DNA of 64,000 nt from Mitsuokella sp047974105 (lineage in GTDB: Bacteria; Bacillota; Negativicutes; Selenomonadales; Selenomonadaceae): positions 124,001 through 188,000 of the forward strand of contig NZ_JBHYRS010000003.1 in the NCBI RefSeq assembly GCF_047974105.1, written 5' to 3'. Shown here in pieces: positions 25,112 to 34,507 of the stretch; position 1 is the stretch's first letter; each line of letters begins with the position of its first letter. Made by a program: the position numbers and the translations under genes. The notes under the pieces are model-generated. The model had not been told where the DNA came from. It saw nothing but the letters and a program-made list of their open reading frames with translations, and did no database searches.

Positions 25112-25147
25112 GCCTGTAAATCGGAGATGTATCGGGGAGTGATTTTT

Positions 25148-26005
25148 TTGCAATACGCTGTTCTTGTCTTTCTAGGGGGATGCAGTTACGGCATCCTTTC
25201 GACCATTGTGAAGCTTGCCTATGCGGCAAGACTGACGGCTGCGGAAGTCTGCGGCAGTCAGGTGTTTTTCGGTATGGTGCTCTTGTGGACTGTTGTGCTT
25301 TTGCGCCGCAGTCTCGTCAGGATGAGTCCGCGCCGTATTTTGACTTTGATACTCTGCGGTCTGCCCGTCGGCCTCACGACGATGTTTTACTACACGGCGC
25401 TCAAGACGGTTACGGCCTCGTTTGCCGTCATTCTGCTTTTTCAGTTCGTCTGGATCAGCATGGTGCTCGACAGCATCATTACGCGCCGTCTGCCGGGCCG
25501 CAGCAAAATCGCGGCCCTTGTCGTGCTGCTGCCGGGATCCGTACTCGCAGCGGGATTTCTCGGCAGCGGTGAACCGTTGGCCTTGACGCAGGGCATCATT
25601 TGGGGCCTTTTGTCGGCCGTTAGCTACGCCTTTGTCCTGATCGTCAGCGGTACCGTCGGCTGCGAGGTGCCGCCGTTTCTCAAGAGTGCTTTGATGTCAA
25701 TCGGTGCGGCTGTGGTCGTTTTCAGCGTGATGCCGCCGGCGTTTCTGCTGTCGTTTGCAGATATCGCGAAAGTTCTGCCCTACGGGCTGCCGCTCGGCCT
25801 TTTCGGCATCGCTTTGCCGCCTCTGCTCTTTGCCATCGGCATTCCGCATACGGGGCCGTCGCTCGGCAGCATCCTGACCTCATCGGAGCTGCCGATGGCC
25901 CTGATTATGGCTTTTCTCGTGCTCGGCGAGCACATTGCGCCTCTGCAGTGGCTCGGTGTCGTGCTGATTTTCCTCGGCGTCATCATCGGCAATCTTCGGC
26001 AATAA
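25148..26005 (+). CDS. EamA/DMT-family transporter
   Basis: About 285 residues from TTG at 25148, eight bases after GGGGAG; in-frame upstream starts (ATG 25127, GTG 25139) have no well-placed site. Around ten hydrophobic segments in two related halves, typical of drug/metabolite transporters with EamA repeats. Substrate unknown. It has its own promoter and a 150-base structured leader with a terminator, so expression probably responds to a ligand or uncharged tRNA-like signal. A bidirectional terminator follows. Confidence 0.85.
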   Translation: MQYAVLVFLGGCSYGILSTIVKLAYAARLTAAEVCGSQVFFGMVLLWTVVLLRRSLVRMSPRRILTLILCGLPVGLTTMFYYTALKTVTASFAVILLFQFVWISMVLDSIITRRLPGRSKIAALVVLLPGSVLAAGFLGSGEPLALTQGIIWGLLSAVSYAFVLIVSGTVGCEVPPFLKSALMSIGAAVVVFSVMPPAFLLSFADIAKVLPYGLPLGLFGIALPPLLFAIGIPHTGPSLGSILTSSELPMALIMAFLVLGEHIAPLQWLGVVLIFLGVIIGNLRQ

Positions 26006-26008
26006 AAA

Positions 26009-26043
26009 AATCCGGCTCCTGTCATGCGGTGAGCCGGATTTTT
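26009..26043. terminator. bidirectional terminator
   Basis: AATCCGGCTC (26009-26018) pairs with GAGCCGGATT (26031-26040), with A-rich and T-rich flanks. Serves the convergent DMT transporter and the 234-residue gene. Confidence 0.85.
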
Positions 26044-26063
26044 GCTGTTTTTGTGCGGAACGG

Positions 26064-26768
26064 TCAGATATCCCAGTGCAGATTGTCGGGGTTCGGCGTG
26101 GCCTTGTCGACTTCCGTGAGGATCCACGAAGCGTTGTCGTGCGTGGCCGCGAAGGCCTTTTCGAGGCCGGCTTCGTATTCCTGCGGGATTTCCATGGCGT
26201 GCAGGGCCATGTGCATGTAGTCCTTGGCGACGAGCGTCACGCCGCGTTCGGCGGAAAGCTGCGCCTTGAAGCGGTAGCCGTAGTAAAGGTAGCTGTTGTG
26301 ATGCACGGGGATGTCCTTGAAGGCTTCGATGCGTTCATCGACCTCGGCCTCGGCATCTTTTGTCATGTTCATCTTGTGCATGAGATTCCAGCGGTCGGCC
26401 CAGAGTTCGCCGCGCAGAATGTACTTATAGAGAAAATCCGTCGATTCGGCGAGTTCGATGGCCATATCGATGTGGCGCAGGGCATCATCGTCCTTATTGA
26501 GCTCTTTTTCGAGGGAGCTTAAGCGCTGCAGCGCAAAGACTTTTTCCTCGACATCCTCGGATTTTTCCTCATCGATATCGGCGTCGACGATGCTGTGGAA
26601 GAGCTCAAGGGCCTCATCCGTCTTGTCAATACCTTTCATCGCGAGAAAATGGGCGAGGCGTGCGCGCGCATGCCAGCTGTCCATGCCGCCGATGAAGAGC
26701 TTTTCGGGCGGATGGGCAGGGGAGTCCATCACGAGATGTACTAATTTATGAAATTCATCCTGAGTCAT
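26064..26768 (-). CDS. TPR-like helical protein of unknown function, 234 residues
   Basis: ATG with AGGAGGA six bases upstream. All-helical composition with repeated alanine/leucine/tyrosine helix pairs (ARARLAHFLAMKGIDKTDEALELF, then KDDDALRHIDMAIELAE and YLYYGYRFKAQLSAE) resembling degenerate tetratricopeptide repeats. Cytoplasmic, acidic. I do not know a characterised homologue. It is transcribed divergently from the phosphoethanolamine transferase across a short AT-rich gap of about 60 bases. Confidence 0.75.
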   Translation of the reverse strand: MTQDEFHKLVHLVMDSPAHPPEKLFIGGMDSWHARARLAHFLAMKGIDKTDEALELFHSIVDADIDEEKSEDVEEKVFALQRLSSLEKELNKDDDALRHIDMAIELAESTDFLYKYILRGELWADRWNLMHKMNMTKDAEAEVDERIEAFKDIPVHHNSYLYYGYRFKAQLSAERGVTLVAKDYMHMALHAMEIPQEYEAGLEKAFAATHDNASWILTEVDKATPNPDNLHWDI

Positions 26769-26830
26769 GAAAATTCCTCCTGAGTTGTGTATAATATAAT
26801 ATTATATCATTTTTGCTGGGAGATGGGAAT

Positions 26831-28537
26831 TTGCAGGCATTGAAACGTTTTTTGCTGCGGGCCTGGGCGCGCGGCACACATATCGTCGAGCATGAGGCGG
26901 GGCTTCTTTTGGTGCTTTACATCCTGAATCTTGCCCCGATTGTCTGGCTCAATATCCACATGTACAAGGCACAGCAGCTCGGGGTACTCTTTACCGATGC
27001 CATTTTTTTGTTCGGCGGCATCGAGCTCTATGTCCTGATTTTAGGTTTCGTGCCGATTCGGAAGCTGCGGCGTTTTTTGTTTGCCCTGTCCTTCTTTATC
27101 TCGCTGCTGCTTGGCGGCGTGGAGACCTTTTCCATCCTGCAGTACAGTTCCCTGATTGGTGCGGGCATCGTGACGGCCGTGCTGCAGACGAATCCGCGCG
27201 AGGCAGGAGAATTCATCCGCATGTATGTGGGCTGGCAGGGCGTAGCGGCGGCAATTCTGCTCATGGTACTGGGAATTTTTGCTTACCGCTATTTAGGCCG
27301 CGTGAAAATCCCGTTTTTGTCGCGCCACCGCCTGTCGCGCGCCGTGCCCATCGTACTGCTCGTGTCCGTGCTGGCGGGCGGCGTGCTGCTGCACAGCTAC
27401 TTTTCCTTCATTATAAATGATTCTCTCGATGTGCCGGCCGTGCGTGTCGGCAGGGCGACAACGACTTCGGTCGAAAACATCCAGGCCTTTGAAAAACTCA
27501 AGAATGAGGCCGCGTCCGATGTCGAGATCACGGAAAACGAGAGCGATACGCCGTATGTCGTCTTCATTCTCGGGGAATCGACGAACCGCAGCCGCATGCA
27601 TCTCTACGGCTATCCGCTCGAAAATACGCCGAATCTCGACGAGCTCAACGAAAAAGGGGAGCTCGCCGTTTACCACGATACCATCAGCCCCGAGGCCGCG
27701 ACGGTTGCCGTCCTGCGCAAGCTTTTGACGTTTGCGGATGTGGATGCAGAGAAGCCCTGGTATGAGCACAATAACATGATTGACGTCATGAAGGCGGCGG
27801 GCTACAAGACGTACTGGCTCTCGAATCAGGAAAGCTCGGGCATCTGGGGCAATGTCGCCCAGCTCTTTGCCGGACGCAGCGATTACAGCCGTTTCACGCG
27901 CCTGCGCGAGTCCCATGAAGACAACGGCATTTATGACGAAGCCCTGTTTCCTTTGGTAGATGAAGCCCTGCAGGAGCCGGCTGCCAAGAATTTTTACGTC
28001 ATTCACCTCATGGGCGGTCACGGTCTCTACTACATGCGCTTCCCCTATATTTTCTCGAAATTCACAGCGGACGATATCCCTGCCCCGCAGGATACGCTCT
28101 CGGAGGAAAAACGCACGGAAATTGCGCAGTATGAGAACGCGCTTTACTACAACGACTTTGTCGTCACGAGCCTCATGGGGAAATTTGCCGACAAGGATGC
28201 CCTCGTCATCTACATCCCCGACCATGGTGAAGCCGTCTATGACAACGGCATTTTCTCGGGCCATGTCGAGGAGAATCCGACAAAAGAAACACTTGAAATC
28301 CCGATGATTTTCTGGGCTTCAAAGGCCTATAAGGAACACCACCCCGAAAAATGGCAGGCCATTCAGGCTGCCGTGAACCGTCCTTACATGACTGACGACT
28401 TCATTGACACACTCCTTGACATCCTGGATATTCATACGGCCGAGTACGACCCAGCTAAGAGTGTCATCAATCCATCTTTCCAGCCCCGCATGCACCGCAT
28501 GGTTCAGGGCAGAGACTATGACACAGAGTTAAAGTGA
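26831..28537 (+). CDS. phosphoethanolamine transferase (EptA/CptA family)
   Basis: About 568 residues from TTG at 26831, eight bases after GGGAG. Five N-terminal membrane helices are followed by a periplasmic sulfatase/alkaline-phosphatase-fold domain. Motifs: the metal site in FILGESTNRSRMHLYGY, the nucleophile threonine probably in PEAATVAVLRKLLTF, THIS-family HLMGGHG, and YIPDHGEAVYD. It moves phosphoethanolamine from phosphatidylethanolamine to lipid A or LPS core, which points to an outer membrane. Such enzymes can lower susceptibility to cationic peptides. The exact acceptor is not evident. Confidence 0.88.
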   Translation: MQALKRFLLRAWARGTHIVEHEAGLLLVLYILNLAPIVWLNIHMYKAQQLGVLFTDAIFLFGGIELYVLILGFVPIRKLRRFLFALSFFISLLLGGVETFSILQYSSLIGAGIVTAVLQTNPREAGEFIRMYVGWQGVAAAILLMVLGIFAYRYLGRVKIPFLSRHRLSRAVPIVLLVSVLAGGVLLHSYFSFIINDSLDVPAVRVGRATTTSVENIQAFEKLKNEAASDVEITENESDTPYVVFILGESTNRSRMHLYGYPLENTPNLDELNEKGELAVYHDTISPEAATVAVLRKLLTFADVDAEKPWYEHNNMIDVMKAAGYKTYWLSNQESSGIWGNVAQLFAGRSDYSRFTRLRESHEDNGIYDEALFPLVDEALQEPAAKNFYVIHLMGGHGLYYMRFPYIFSKFTADDIPAPQDTLSEEKRTEIAQYENALYYNDFVVTSLMGKFADKDALVIYIPDHGEAVYDNGIFSGHVEENPTKETLEIPMIFWASKAYKEHHPEKWQAIQAAVNRPYMTDDFIDTLLDILDIHTAEYDPAKSVINPSFQPRMHRMVQGRDYDTELK

Positions 28538-28553
28538 GCAGGAAACAGAGTGG

Positions 28554-30170
28554 TTAAATCCGTATCACCTGTGCAAATTTCTCTGTAACTTCTATATCAT
28601 GCGTAATGACCAGTAGCGTCTGTCCTGTTTTCTGTACGCGCCTGAAAAGTGCGTGCATCAGGTCGGACGCTGTTTTTTTGTCGAGTCCGCACGTCGGCTC
28701 ATCGAGCAGGATGATGGGGGCTCGGTTGGAAATGGCAAGGGCTGTGAGCAGTCGGCTGCGCTGGCCGCCCGATAAGAAACAGGCATTGGGGCCGAGCTTT
28801 GTATCAAGGCCGTCCTTCATGGCCGCAGCGACCTTTGTCAGCTGTGCATCCTGCAGGGCCTGCCGGATATCCTCTTCCTTTGCGTCGGGACAGAAGACGC
28901 GAAAATTCTCGCGGATGGATTTGGCAAAGAGCACGCTGCCCTGCGGCATCGCACTGATATGCCGGCAGATGGTTTCTTGGGTCAGTTTGCTGTAGGGCTG
29001 TCCCAGCAGGAAGAACATGCCGGCATCCGCCGGCCAGACGGCGAGCAGCAGCTCTGCTAGCGTCGTCTTGCCGGCACCGCTTGCTCCCACAATGGCAGTA
29101 TGCTGCCCTTTGGCGATGGAAAAAGACAGATGGCGAAGGAGCTCCTGCCCCTGACGGTAGGAAAAGGAAACATCTTTTGCGCAGAGCAGAGTTTTTTCGG
29201 CAGCATTGACAGCCGATGCCTTCACTGCAGCCGGAACGGCAGCTCTCTTTGTATTTTTGGGGCCCAGGGAGCCGGCTGCTCTTTGGCTGCGGCAAATCTG
29301 GCGCACGGCTTCGGGCAGGGTGCGGAACTCTGCGAGCAGGGTCTGCAGCACAAGAAAATAAACGGCAAAATCGATGCCGGAAAGATGCCTGCCGGCGACA
29401 GCGGGAATCAGGCCGGCCATGAGGGTGAGCAGGGTCAGGACATCGAGGATATTCAAGGCCGTATCCGTGCGGTCGTGCTGCAGAGCGGCTTTTTTATCTG
29501 CCTGCATTTTGTCTGCAGCAGTCTGATTCAGGATTTTGAGGGCTGGACTTGTGCCGGCAAAGAAGAGTTCAGCGGCGCCGCCAGCGCTGTCCATGAGACC
29601 GCTGCGGTAAGCTCCGTCAAGTCTGCGGCTGTCAGGCTGACTTTTCTGCCAGCCGCAGGCGGGCGCGCAGAGACGAATGGCGTAGAGGAGCAGCAAAAGC
29701 AGGGAAAGAGGTCCTGTCATCTGCCAGAGCAGACTGACGATGAAGGCCGTGAGCAGAAATAACGTGGCGGGCGGCAAAAGGCCGCGCACGAAAAAGTCGC
29801 GCAGTTCGTTGGCCCCGCCCAAAAGGTCATGCAGGAATTCTCCCTGCCGGGCAGGACCCGTGCGCAGGGGCAGCACGGCGGCTGCTTTTTGGTAGAGGCT
29901 GACGCGTATGGCTGTCAGGGCATGAAAGGCGAGGCGGTGCGAAAGATAGCGTTCGCCGTAACGAAAAACCGCGCGGAAAATACCGCAGGCGCGCACTGCC
30001 GTAATGCCGACGGCGAGAGTATACAACGGAGGCATCAGCGCGGCACTGGCAATGAGCCAGGCAGAAGCGGCCAAAAGCCCAATGCCTGTGGCCGCAGCCA
30101 GCAGACTGACGAGCAGGACGGGCAGGAGTGCCGGTATGGAAATCAGGGAAAATAATCGCAGCAGCTTCAT
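28554..30170 (-). CDS. cydC: CydC, ABC transporter subunit for cytochrome bd assembly
   Basis: 538 residues. N-terminal six-helix membrane domain, then an ABC ATPase with Walker A VGASGAGKTTLAELL, signature FLSGGQRSRLLTALAIS, Walker B IILLDEPTCGLD and the switch His VITHD. With CydD it exports thiols (cysteine, glutathione in enterobacteria) and is required to assemble cytochrome bd. ATG overlaps the cydD stop by four bases. Last gene of the cydABDC operon read from 34291 downwards. Confidence 0.93.
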   Translation of the reverse strand: MKLLRLFSLISIPALLPVLLVSLLAAATGIGLLAASAWLIASAALMPPLYTLAVGITAVRACGIFRAVFRYGERYLSHRLAFHALTAIRVSLYQKAAAVLPLRTGPARQGEFLHDLLGGANELRDFFVRGLLPPATLFLLTAFIVSLLWQMTGPLSLLLLLLYAIRLCAPACGWQKSQPDSRRLDGAYRSGLMDSAGGAAELFFAGTSPALKILNQTAADKMQADKKAALQHDRTDTALNILDVLTLLTLMAGLIPAVAGRHLSGIDFAVYFLVLQTLLAEFRTLPEAVRQICRSQRAAGSLGPKNTKRAAVPAAVKASAVNAAEKTLLCAKDVSFSYRQGQELLRHLSFSIAKGQHTAIVGASGAGKTTLAELLLAVWPADAGMFFLLGQPYSKLTQETICRHISAMPQGSVLFAKSIRENFRVFCPDAKEEDIRQALQDAQLTKVAAAMKDGLDTKLGPNACFLSGGQRSRLLTALAISNRAPIILLDEPTCGLDKKTASDLMHALFRRVQKTGQTLLVITHDIEVTEKFAQVIRI

Positions 30171-31879
30171 TCTCGCTCACTCCTTTCTGCCTGTTTTTGT
30201 GAATGACTGTTTTCCTGCTGTTCGACAGGTGCCAGAATAATCGTTTTTGCTGCGAGTTTCTGCAGTTCTCCGTCGTGGCTGACGAGCACGAGCGTGCGCC
30301 CTGCGGCAAAAGAAAGCAGAACTTCACGAATTTCCGCACTTGTCCTGCCGTCAAGGGCTGCGGTCGGTTCGTCGAGCAGCACAAACGGCCGGTCCTGATA
30401 AATGGCGCGGGCCAGCCCCAGACGCTTGCGCTGTCCCTGGGAAAGATTCTGCCCGCCTTCGCCGAGTTTTGTCGAGAGACCTTGGGGAAGGGACGCTGCC
30501 CAGTCAAGCAGGCTGACTTTCTGCAGCGCTGCCTTGATGCGTTCGTTCTGCTCTGCGCTCAGGGAAGATGGGGCTTCTCCGAGCGTCAGGCTGACATTTT
30601 CAGCAAGAGAGGCATTGAAAAGATGAGGTTCCTGCGGAACATAGCTGAACTGCTGGGAAATCCCGGCTGCCGGGAGGGATTTCCCATTTTGCTGCCAGCA
30701 GAGTTTGCCGGCAGTCGGCAGCAAAAGTCCGGCGCAGAGCTTTAAAAGTGTGGTTTTGCCGCTGCCGCTCGGTCCCTGAATTATGGTTATTTGCTTTGAC
30801 GGAACACGGAAACTGAGATGCCCGATTACGGGCAGGGGACTGCCCGGATAGATAAAGGTCAGGTTCTCTGCTGTCAGCGCGGCGTCTGGTACATCCTCTA
30901 TCTTGACGCGGTCAGCAGGGGCAGGCGGAGGGGGTGTCTGCTTCAGGGCAGCAGCCAGTGATTTTTCTGCCGTCATGGCCGTCATGCCGCCGTGAAAGGC
31001 CGTGCCGGCCTGACGCAGCGGCTGGTAAAATTCCGGTGTCAGGAGCAGGACGAAAAAAGCGGTCAGGAAGGTCAGATGGCCGTAGAGCAGCCGGAGACCG
31101 ATGCCGACGGCGATGATGGCAATCGAGAGGGTCGTGATGAGCTCAAGGGCAAAGGCGGAGACAAAGGAGAGCTGCAGGACGCGCAGGGCAGCCGCAGCAA
31201 AGTCCTCGCTGAGTGCTTTGACTTTTTTGCCCATGTTCTTTTCCTGCCGGAAGAGCTTGAGCGTCGGCAGTGTTTTTAAAAGTTCGGCAAAGCCGGAAGA
31301 GAGTTCTGTGAGTTTCTGCCACTCTTTTTCGCTGGCTTCGCGTGTCACACGGCCAATTAAGTAAAGAAGAAACGGGGCAATCGGCACGGTGATGAGCATC
31401 AAAAGACCGGTCAGGGGGTCGGCAAGAGCGGCGATGATGAGCAGCAGAGGCAGGGTGACGATGAGCCCTAAAAGTACGGGCAGGACGCGCGTGAACCAGA
31501 GGTCGAGGGCATCGGTCTCCTCTAAGGCCAGAGGCAGAAGATGGTCCTGAAAGTCAGGCTGCGACTGGCTCTCTTTGCTCAGCAGTTTTTGATGGAGCTT
31601 TTCGCGTACCATGGTGCGCGCTTGCAGGGAAAGAGATCGTGCCTGCTGGTTCTGCAGCAGAACCATGAGGTATTGGCAGGAGAGTATAAGAAACAGCACC
31701 AGAAGGACTGGTGCTGTTTCTTTTAGCTCTTTTCCCTGCAGGAAGACGCCGTCGACGAATTTCGCTGCGGCAAAGGCCGCACCGGCGAGCAGCAGGGCCC
31801 GCAGAGTCTCAAGCATCACGAGGAAGATGAGACTTTTTCGATGAAGGCGCATGGTCTGAAGAAAGAAGAGATTTTTCAT
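30167..31879 (-). CDS. cydD: CydD, ABC transporter subunit for cytochrome bd assembly
   Basis: 570 residues. Membrane domain of about 330 residues and an ABC domain with Walker A IIQGPSGSGKTTLLKL, signature NLSQGQRKRLGLARAI and Walker B FVLLDEPTAALDG. Heterodimer partner of CydC. Starts 28 bases after the cydB stop on the same strand. Both halves carry complete ATP sites by motif. Confidence 0.93.
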   Translation of the reverse strand: MKNLFFLQTMRLHRKSLIFLVMLETLRALLLAGAAFAAAKFVDGVFLQGKELKETAPVLLVLFLILSCQYLMVLLQNQQARSLSLQARTMVREKLHQKLLSKESQSQPDFQDHLLPLALEETDALDLWFTRVLPVLLGLIVTLPLLLIIAALADPLTGLLMLITVPIAPFLLYLIGRVTREASEKEWQKLTELSSGFAELLKTLPTLKLFRQEKNMGKKVKALSEDFAAAALRVLQLSFVSAFALELITTLSIAIIAVGIGLRLLYGHLTFLTAFFVLLLTPEFYQPLRQAGTAFHGGMTAMTAEKSLAAALKQTPPPPAPADRVKIEDVPDAALTAENLTFIYPGSPLPVIGHLSFRVPSKQITIIQGPSGSGKTTLLKLCAGLLLPTAGKLCWQQNGKSLPAAGISQQFSYVPQEPHLFNASLAENVSLTLGEAPSSLSAEQNERIKAALQKVSLLDWAASLPQGLSTKLGEGGQNLSQGQRKRLGLARAIYQDRPFVLLDEPTAALDGRTSAEIREVLLSFAAGRTLVLVSHDGELQKLAAKTIILAPVEQQENSHSQKQAERSERE

Positions 31880-31907
31880 ATGTTTCTGTTCTGTGACTTA
31901 GAAATGA

Positions 31908-32924
31908 TCAATAATGTTCCTCGGCATCTTTCGGCGTGACGCGTTTGCGGAAGATGTAATACGTCCAGATCTGATAAATCAGCACAATCGGCACGAAGAT
32001 GCCGGCTGCCACGGTCATGACGGACAGCGTATACGGACTCGAAGAAGCATTGGCAATCGTCAGGCTGTAAGCCGGATTGAGGCTCGAGACCATGAGACGC
32101 GGGAAAAGACCGGCAAAGAACGCAACGGTCGTGGCCACGATGGCGACAGCGCTCAGAAGGAAGCTGGCCCTGCCTTTGCCAAGTTTCATGCTCAGGATGG
32201 CGATGACGAAGAAGAGCGCGGCGCCGAAGAGGGCGACGGCTGCAACCGGCTTCGTGAAGAGGTCCGTGTACTGCAGTGTCAGGACCATGCAGAGCACGAA
32301 GAAGATGGCGGCGATGACACCGACCTTCAGGCCGATTTCCTGACAGCGAAGAATCAGGCTTTCCTTTGCGAGACGGATGGTCAGGAAGGAAGCACCGTGA
32401 TAGAGGAAGACAAACAGGAAAGCAAGGCCGCCGATAACGGAATAAGGGGTCAGGAGGTCAAAGAAACCGCCCATGTAAATCATTTTTTCGTTGATGGGCA
32501 GGCCAGCGATGAGGTCCGTGACCGCTACGCCCCAGAGAAAAGCCGGCACGATGCTGCCAAAGCAGATGGCACCGTCCCAGAAGCGCTTCCAGCAGGAAGA
32601 TTCCTGACGGCCGCGCAGGTCAAAGGCAACGCCGCGCAGAATGAGGGCGACGAGCATGAGGAAAAGCGCGAGGTAGAAGGCTGAGAACATCGTGGCGTAG
32701 ACGTGTGGGAAAGCCGCAAACATAGCGCCGCCGGCTGTGATCATCCAGACTTCGTTGCCGTCCCAGACCGGCGTGATCGTGCGCAGAATCTCACCGCGTT
32801 CCTCTTCATCTGAAGTGAGGAACGGCATGAGACCGCCGACGCCATAATCAAAGCCTTCGAGGAAGAAAAAGCCCGTAAAGAGTACGACAATGAGAATGAA
32901 CCAGAGAATTTGGAGATCCATCAT
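31908..32924 (-). CDS. cydB: cytochrome bd quinol oxidase subunit II
   Basis: 338 residues, polytopic membrane protein. N-terminal LQILWFILIVVLFTGFFFLEGFDYGVG and TPVWDGNEVWMITAGGAMFAAFP are signature CydB segments. Partner of CydA in the membrane oxidase that reduces O2 to water with quinol, giving oxygen scavenging or microaerobic respiration to an anaerobe. ATG overlaps the cydA stop by four bases. Confidence 0.96.
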   Translation of the reverse strand: MMDLQILWFILIVVLFTGFFFLEGFDYGVGGLMPFLTSDEEERGEILRTITPVWDGNEVWMITAGGAMFAAFPHVYATMFSAFYLALFLMLVALILRGVAFDLRGRQESSCWKRFWDGAICFGSIVPAFLWGVAVTDLIAGLPINEKMIYMGGFFDLLTPYSVIGGLAFLFVFLYHGASFLTIRLAKESLILRCQEIGLKVGVIAAIFFVLCMVLTLQYTDLFTKPVAAVALFGAALFFVIAILSMKLGKGRASFLLSAVAIVATTVAFFAGLFPRLMVSSLNPAYSLTIANASSSPYTLSVMTVAAGIFVPIVLIYQIWTYYIFRKRVTPKDAEEHY

Positions 32925-34291
32925 GCATTCCTCCCTTCTTCAAAGGAGATATGAGTTTTCTTGATAAAGCGCATGGCCACCCAGAGTGCGACAATGGCGA
33001 GTACGAGATAGATGAGCGTGAAGCCCGTCATCGTCAGCCAGACATCGCCGCCTGTGAGGTTTGGCGAGACAGCGTCACTCGTTTTCTGCAGGCCAAAGAC
33101 AATCCAGGGCTGACGGCCTGCTTCAGCGACATACCAGCCGACGCTGTTGGCAATATAAGGAATTGGCAGCAGCCAAGGCAACACTTTCAGCAGGGCAGGG
33201 CAGGCCATGGGGCGGTTCGTCCAGCCGAGATAAGCCGTGATGAGGCCGAGCAGGATCATGAGACCGCCGAGACCAATCATGATGCGGAAGCTCCAGAACA
33301 TGCCCGTGACATCCGGACGGTATTCACCGGGACCAAATTTTTCGGAGTAGTCCTTCTGAATCTGATTGATGCCTGGCACAGCACCTGACGGCTGATTGTA
33401 GAGCATGAACGAGAAGGCAGCCGGAACTGTGAGTTCCATGTTGTTCTTATGCTGCTCTTCGTTGATGTCGGCGACAATGGCAAATGGAGCAGGGTCTTCC
33501 GTTTCCCAGAGAGCTTCAAAGGAAGATACCTTCATCGGATTGACCTGTGCAATATACTGGGCGTGCATATGGCCGCTGCCCATCGTGGCGAAAAGGCCGA
33601 GCAGCATGAAAAGAGCGCCAGCCTTGAGCGTCTGCGTGAAAGCGCGGCGCGAAGCTTCATCGTGCAGTACTTTCCAGGCTGAGACGGCCATGACGAGGAA
33701 ACCTGCCGTAGCAATTGCGGAAAAGAGAGTGTGTGAATATTCACCGAGTACGTAATGATTGGTGACGAGTGAGAAAAAGTCCGTCATTTCGGCGCGGCCA
33801 TTGCGGATGGCAAAGCCAACCGGATGCTGCATGAAGGAGTTGGCCACGAGAATCCAGAAAGCCGAGAGATTGCTGGCAAAGGCAACGACCCAGATGCAGA
33901 TACAGTGGGCTTTTTCGGAGAGTTTATTCCAGCCGAAAATCCAAATGCCGAGGAAGGTCGACTCGAGGAAAAAGGCAGTCAGGGCCTCAAGTGCCAGCGG
34001 TGCACCGAAAATATCGCCCATGAAGCGGGAATATTCCGACCAGTTCATGCCAAAGTGAAACTCTTGTACGATACCGGTTACGACACCCATCGAAAAGTTG
34101 ATGATGAACAGCGTGCCGAAGAACCGCACGAGCTTGCGGCTGGTCTCTTTCCAGGCTGGTTTTTTCGTGCGGACATAGCACGTCTCGAGCAGAGCGACGA
34201 AAATCGAAAGCCCAAGAGTCACAGGGACAAATAGAAAATGGTAGACGGTAGTGATGGCAAATTGCCATCGTGATAGGATAAGTGCATCCAT
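32921..34291 (-). CDS. cydA: cytochrome bd quinol oxidase subunit I
   Basis: 456 residues. Conserved features: SRWQFAITTVYHFLFVPVTLGLS with the heme b595 histidine, the GRQPW motif before the last helices, FHFGMNWSEYSRFMGDIFGAPLALEALTAFFLES split over helices, and NSFMQHPVGF. The quinol-binding Q-loop is of the short type. Carries the hemes of the oxidase. First gene of cydABDC; ATG follows GGAGGGCAAG. About 215 AT-rich bases separate it from the divergent ferredoxin-like gene and must hold both promoters. Confidence 0.96.
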   Translation of the reverse strand: MDALILSRWQFAITTVYHFLFVPVTLGLSIFVALLETCYVRTKKPAWKETSRKLVRFFGTLFIINFSMGVVTGIVQEFHFGMNWSEYSRFMGDIFGAPLALEALTAFFLESTFLGIWIFGWNKLSEKAHCICIWVVAFASNLSAFWILVANSFMQHPVGFAIRNGRAEMTDFFSLVTNHYVLGEYSHTLFSAIATAGFLVMAVSAWKVLHDEASRRAFTQTLKAGALFMLLGLFATMGSGHMHAQYIAQVNPMKVSSFEALWETEDPAPFAIVADINEEQHKNNMELTVPAAFSFMLYNQPSGAVPGINQIQKDYSEKFGPGEYRPDVTGMFWSFRIMIGLGGLMILLGLITAYLGWTNRPMACPALLKVLPWLLPIPYIANSVGWYVAEAGRQPWIVFGLQKTSDAVSPNLTGGDVWLTMTGFTLIYLVLAIVALWVAMRFIKKTHISFEEGRNA

Positions 34292-34507
34292 GAATCTTGC
34301 CCTCCTTTTGTATTAATGCAGTGTGATGCTTCTCACTATGACTCCATTATAGCGTAAATTGGCAGTTAAGACAATTAAAAAGTATATTTAGTCTTAAAAG
34401 AAAATAATTATCGCAGATATCTGTTTTTCTTGAAGAGGGACTGGAGAGGCTGTCGGACCGCTCTATATATGGTATAATAGAGACAATTATGATAGGAGAG
34501 AAAGATT

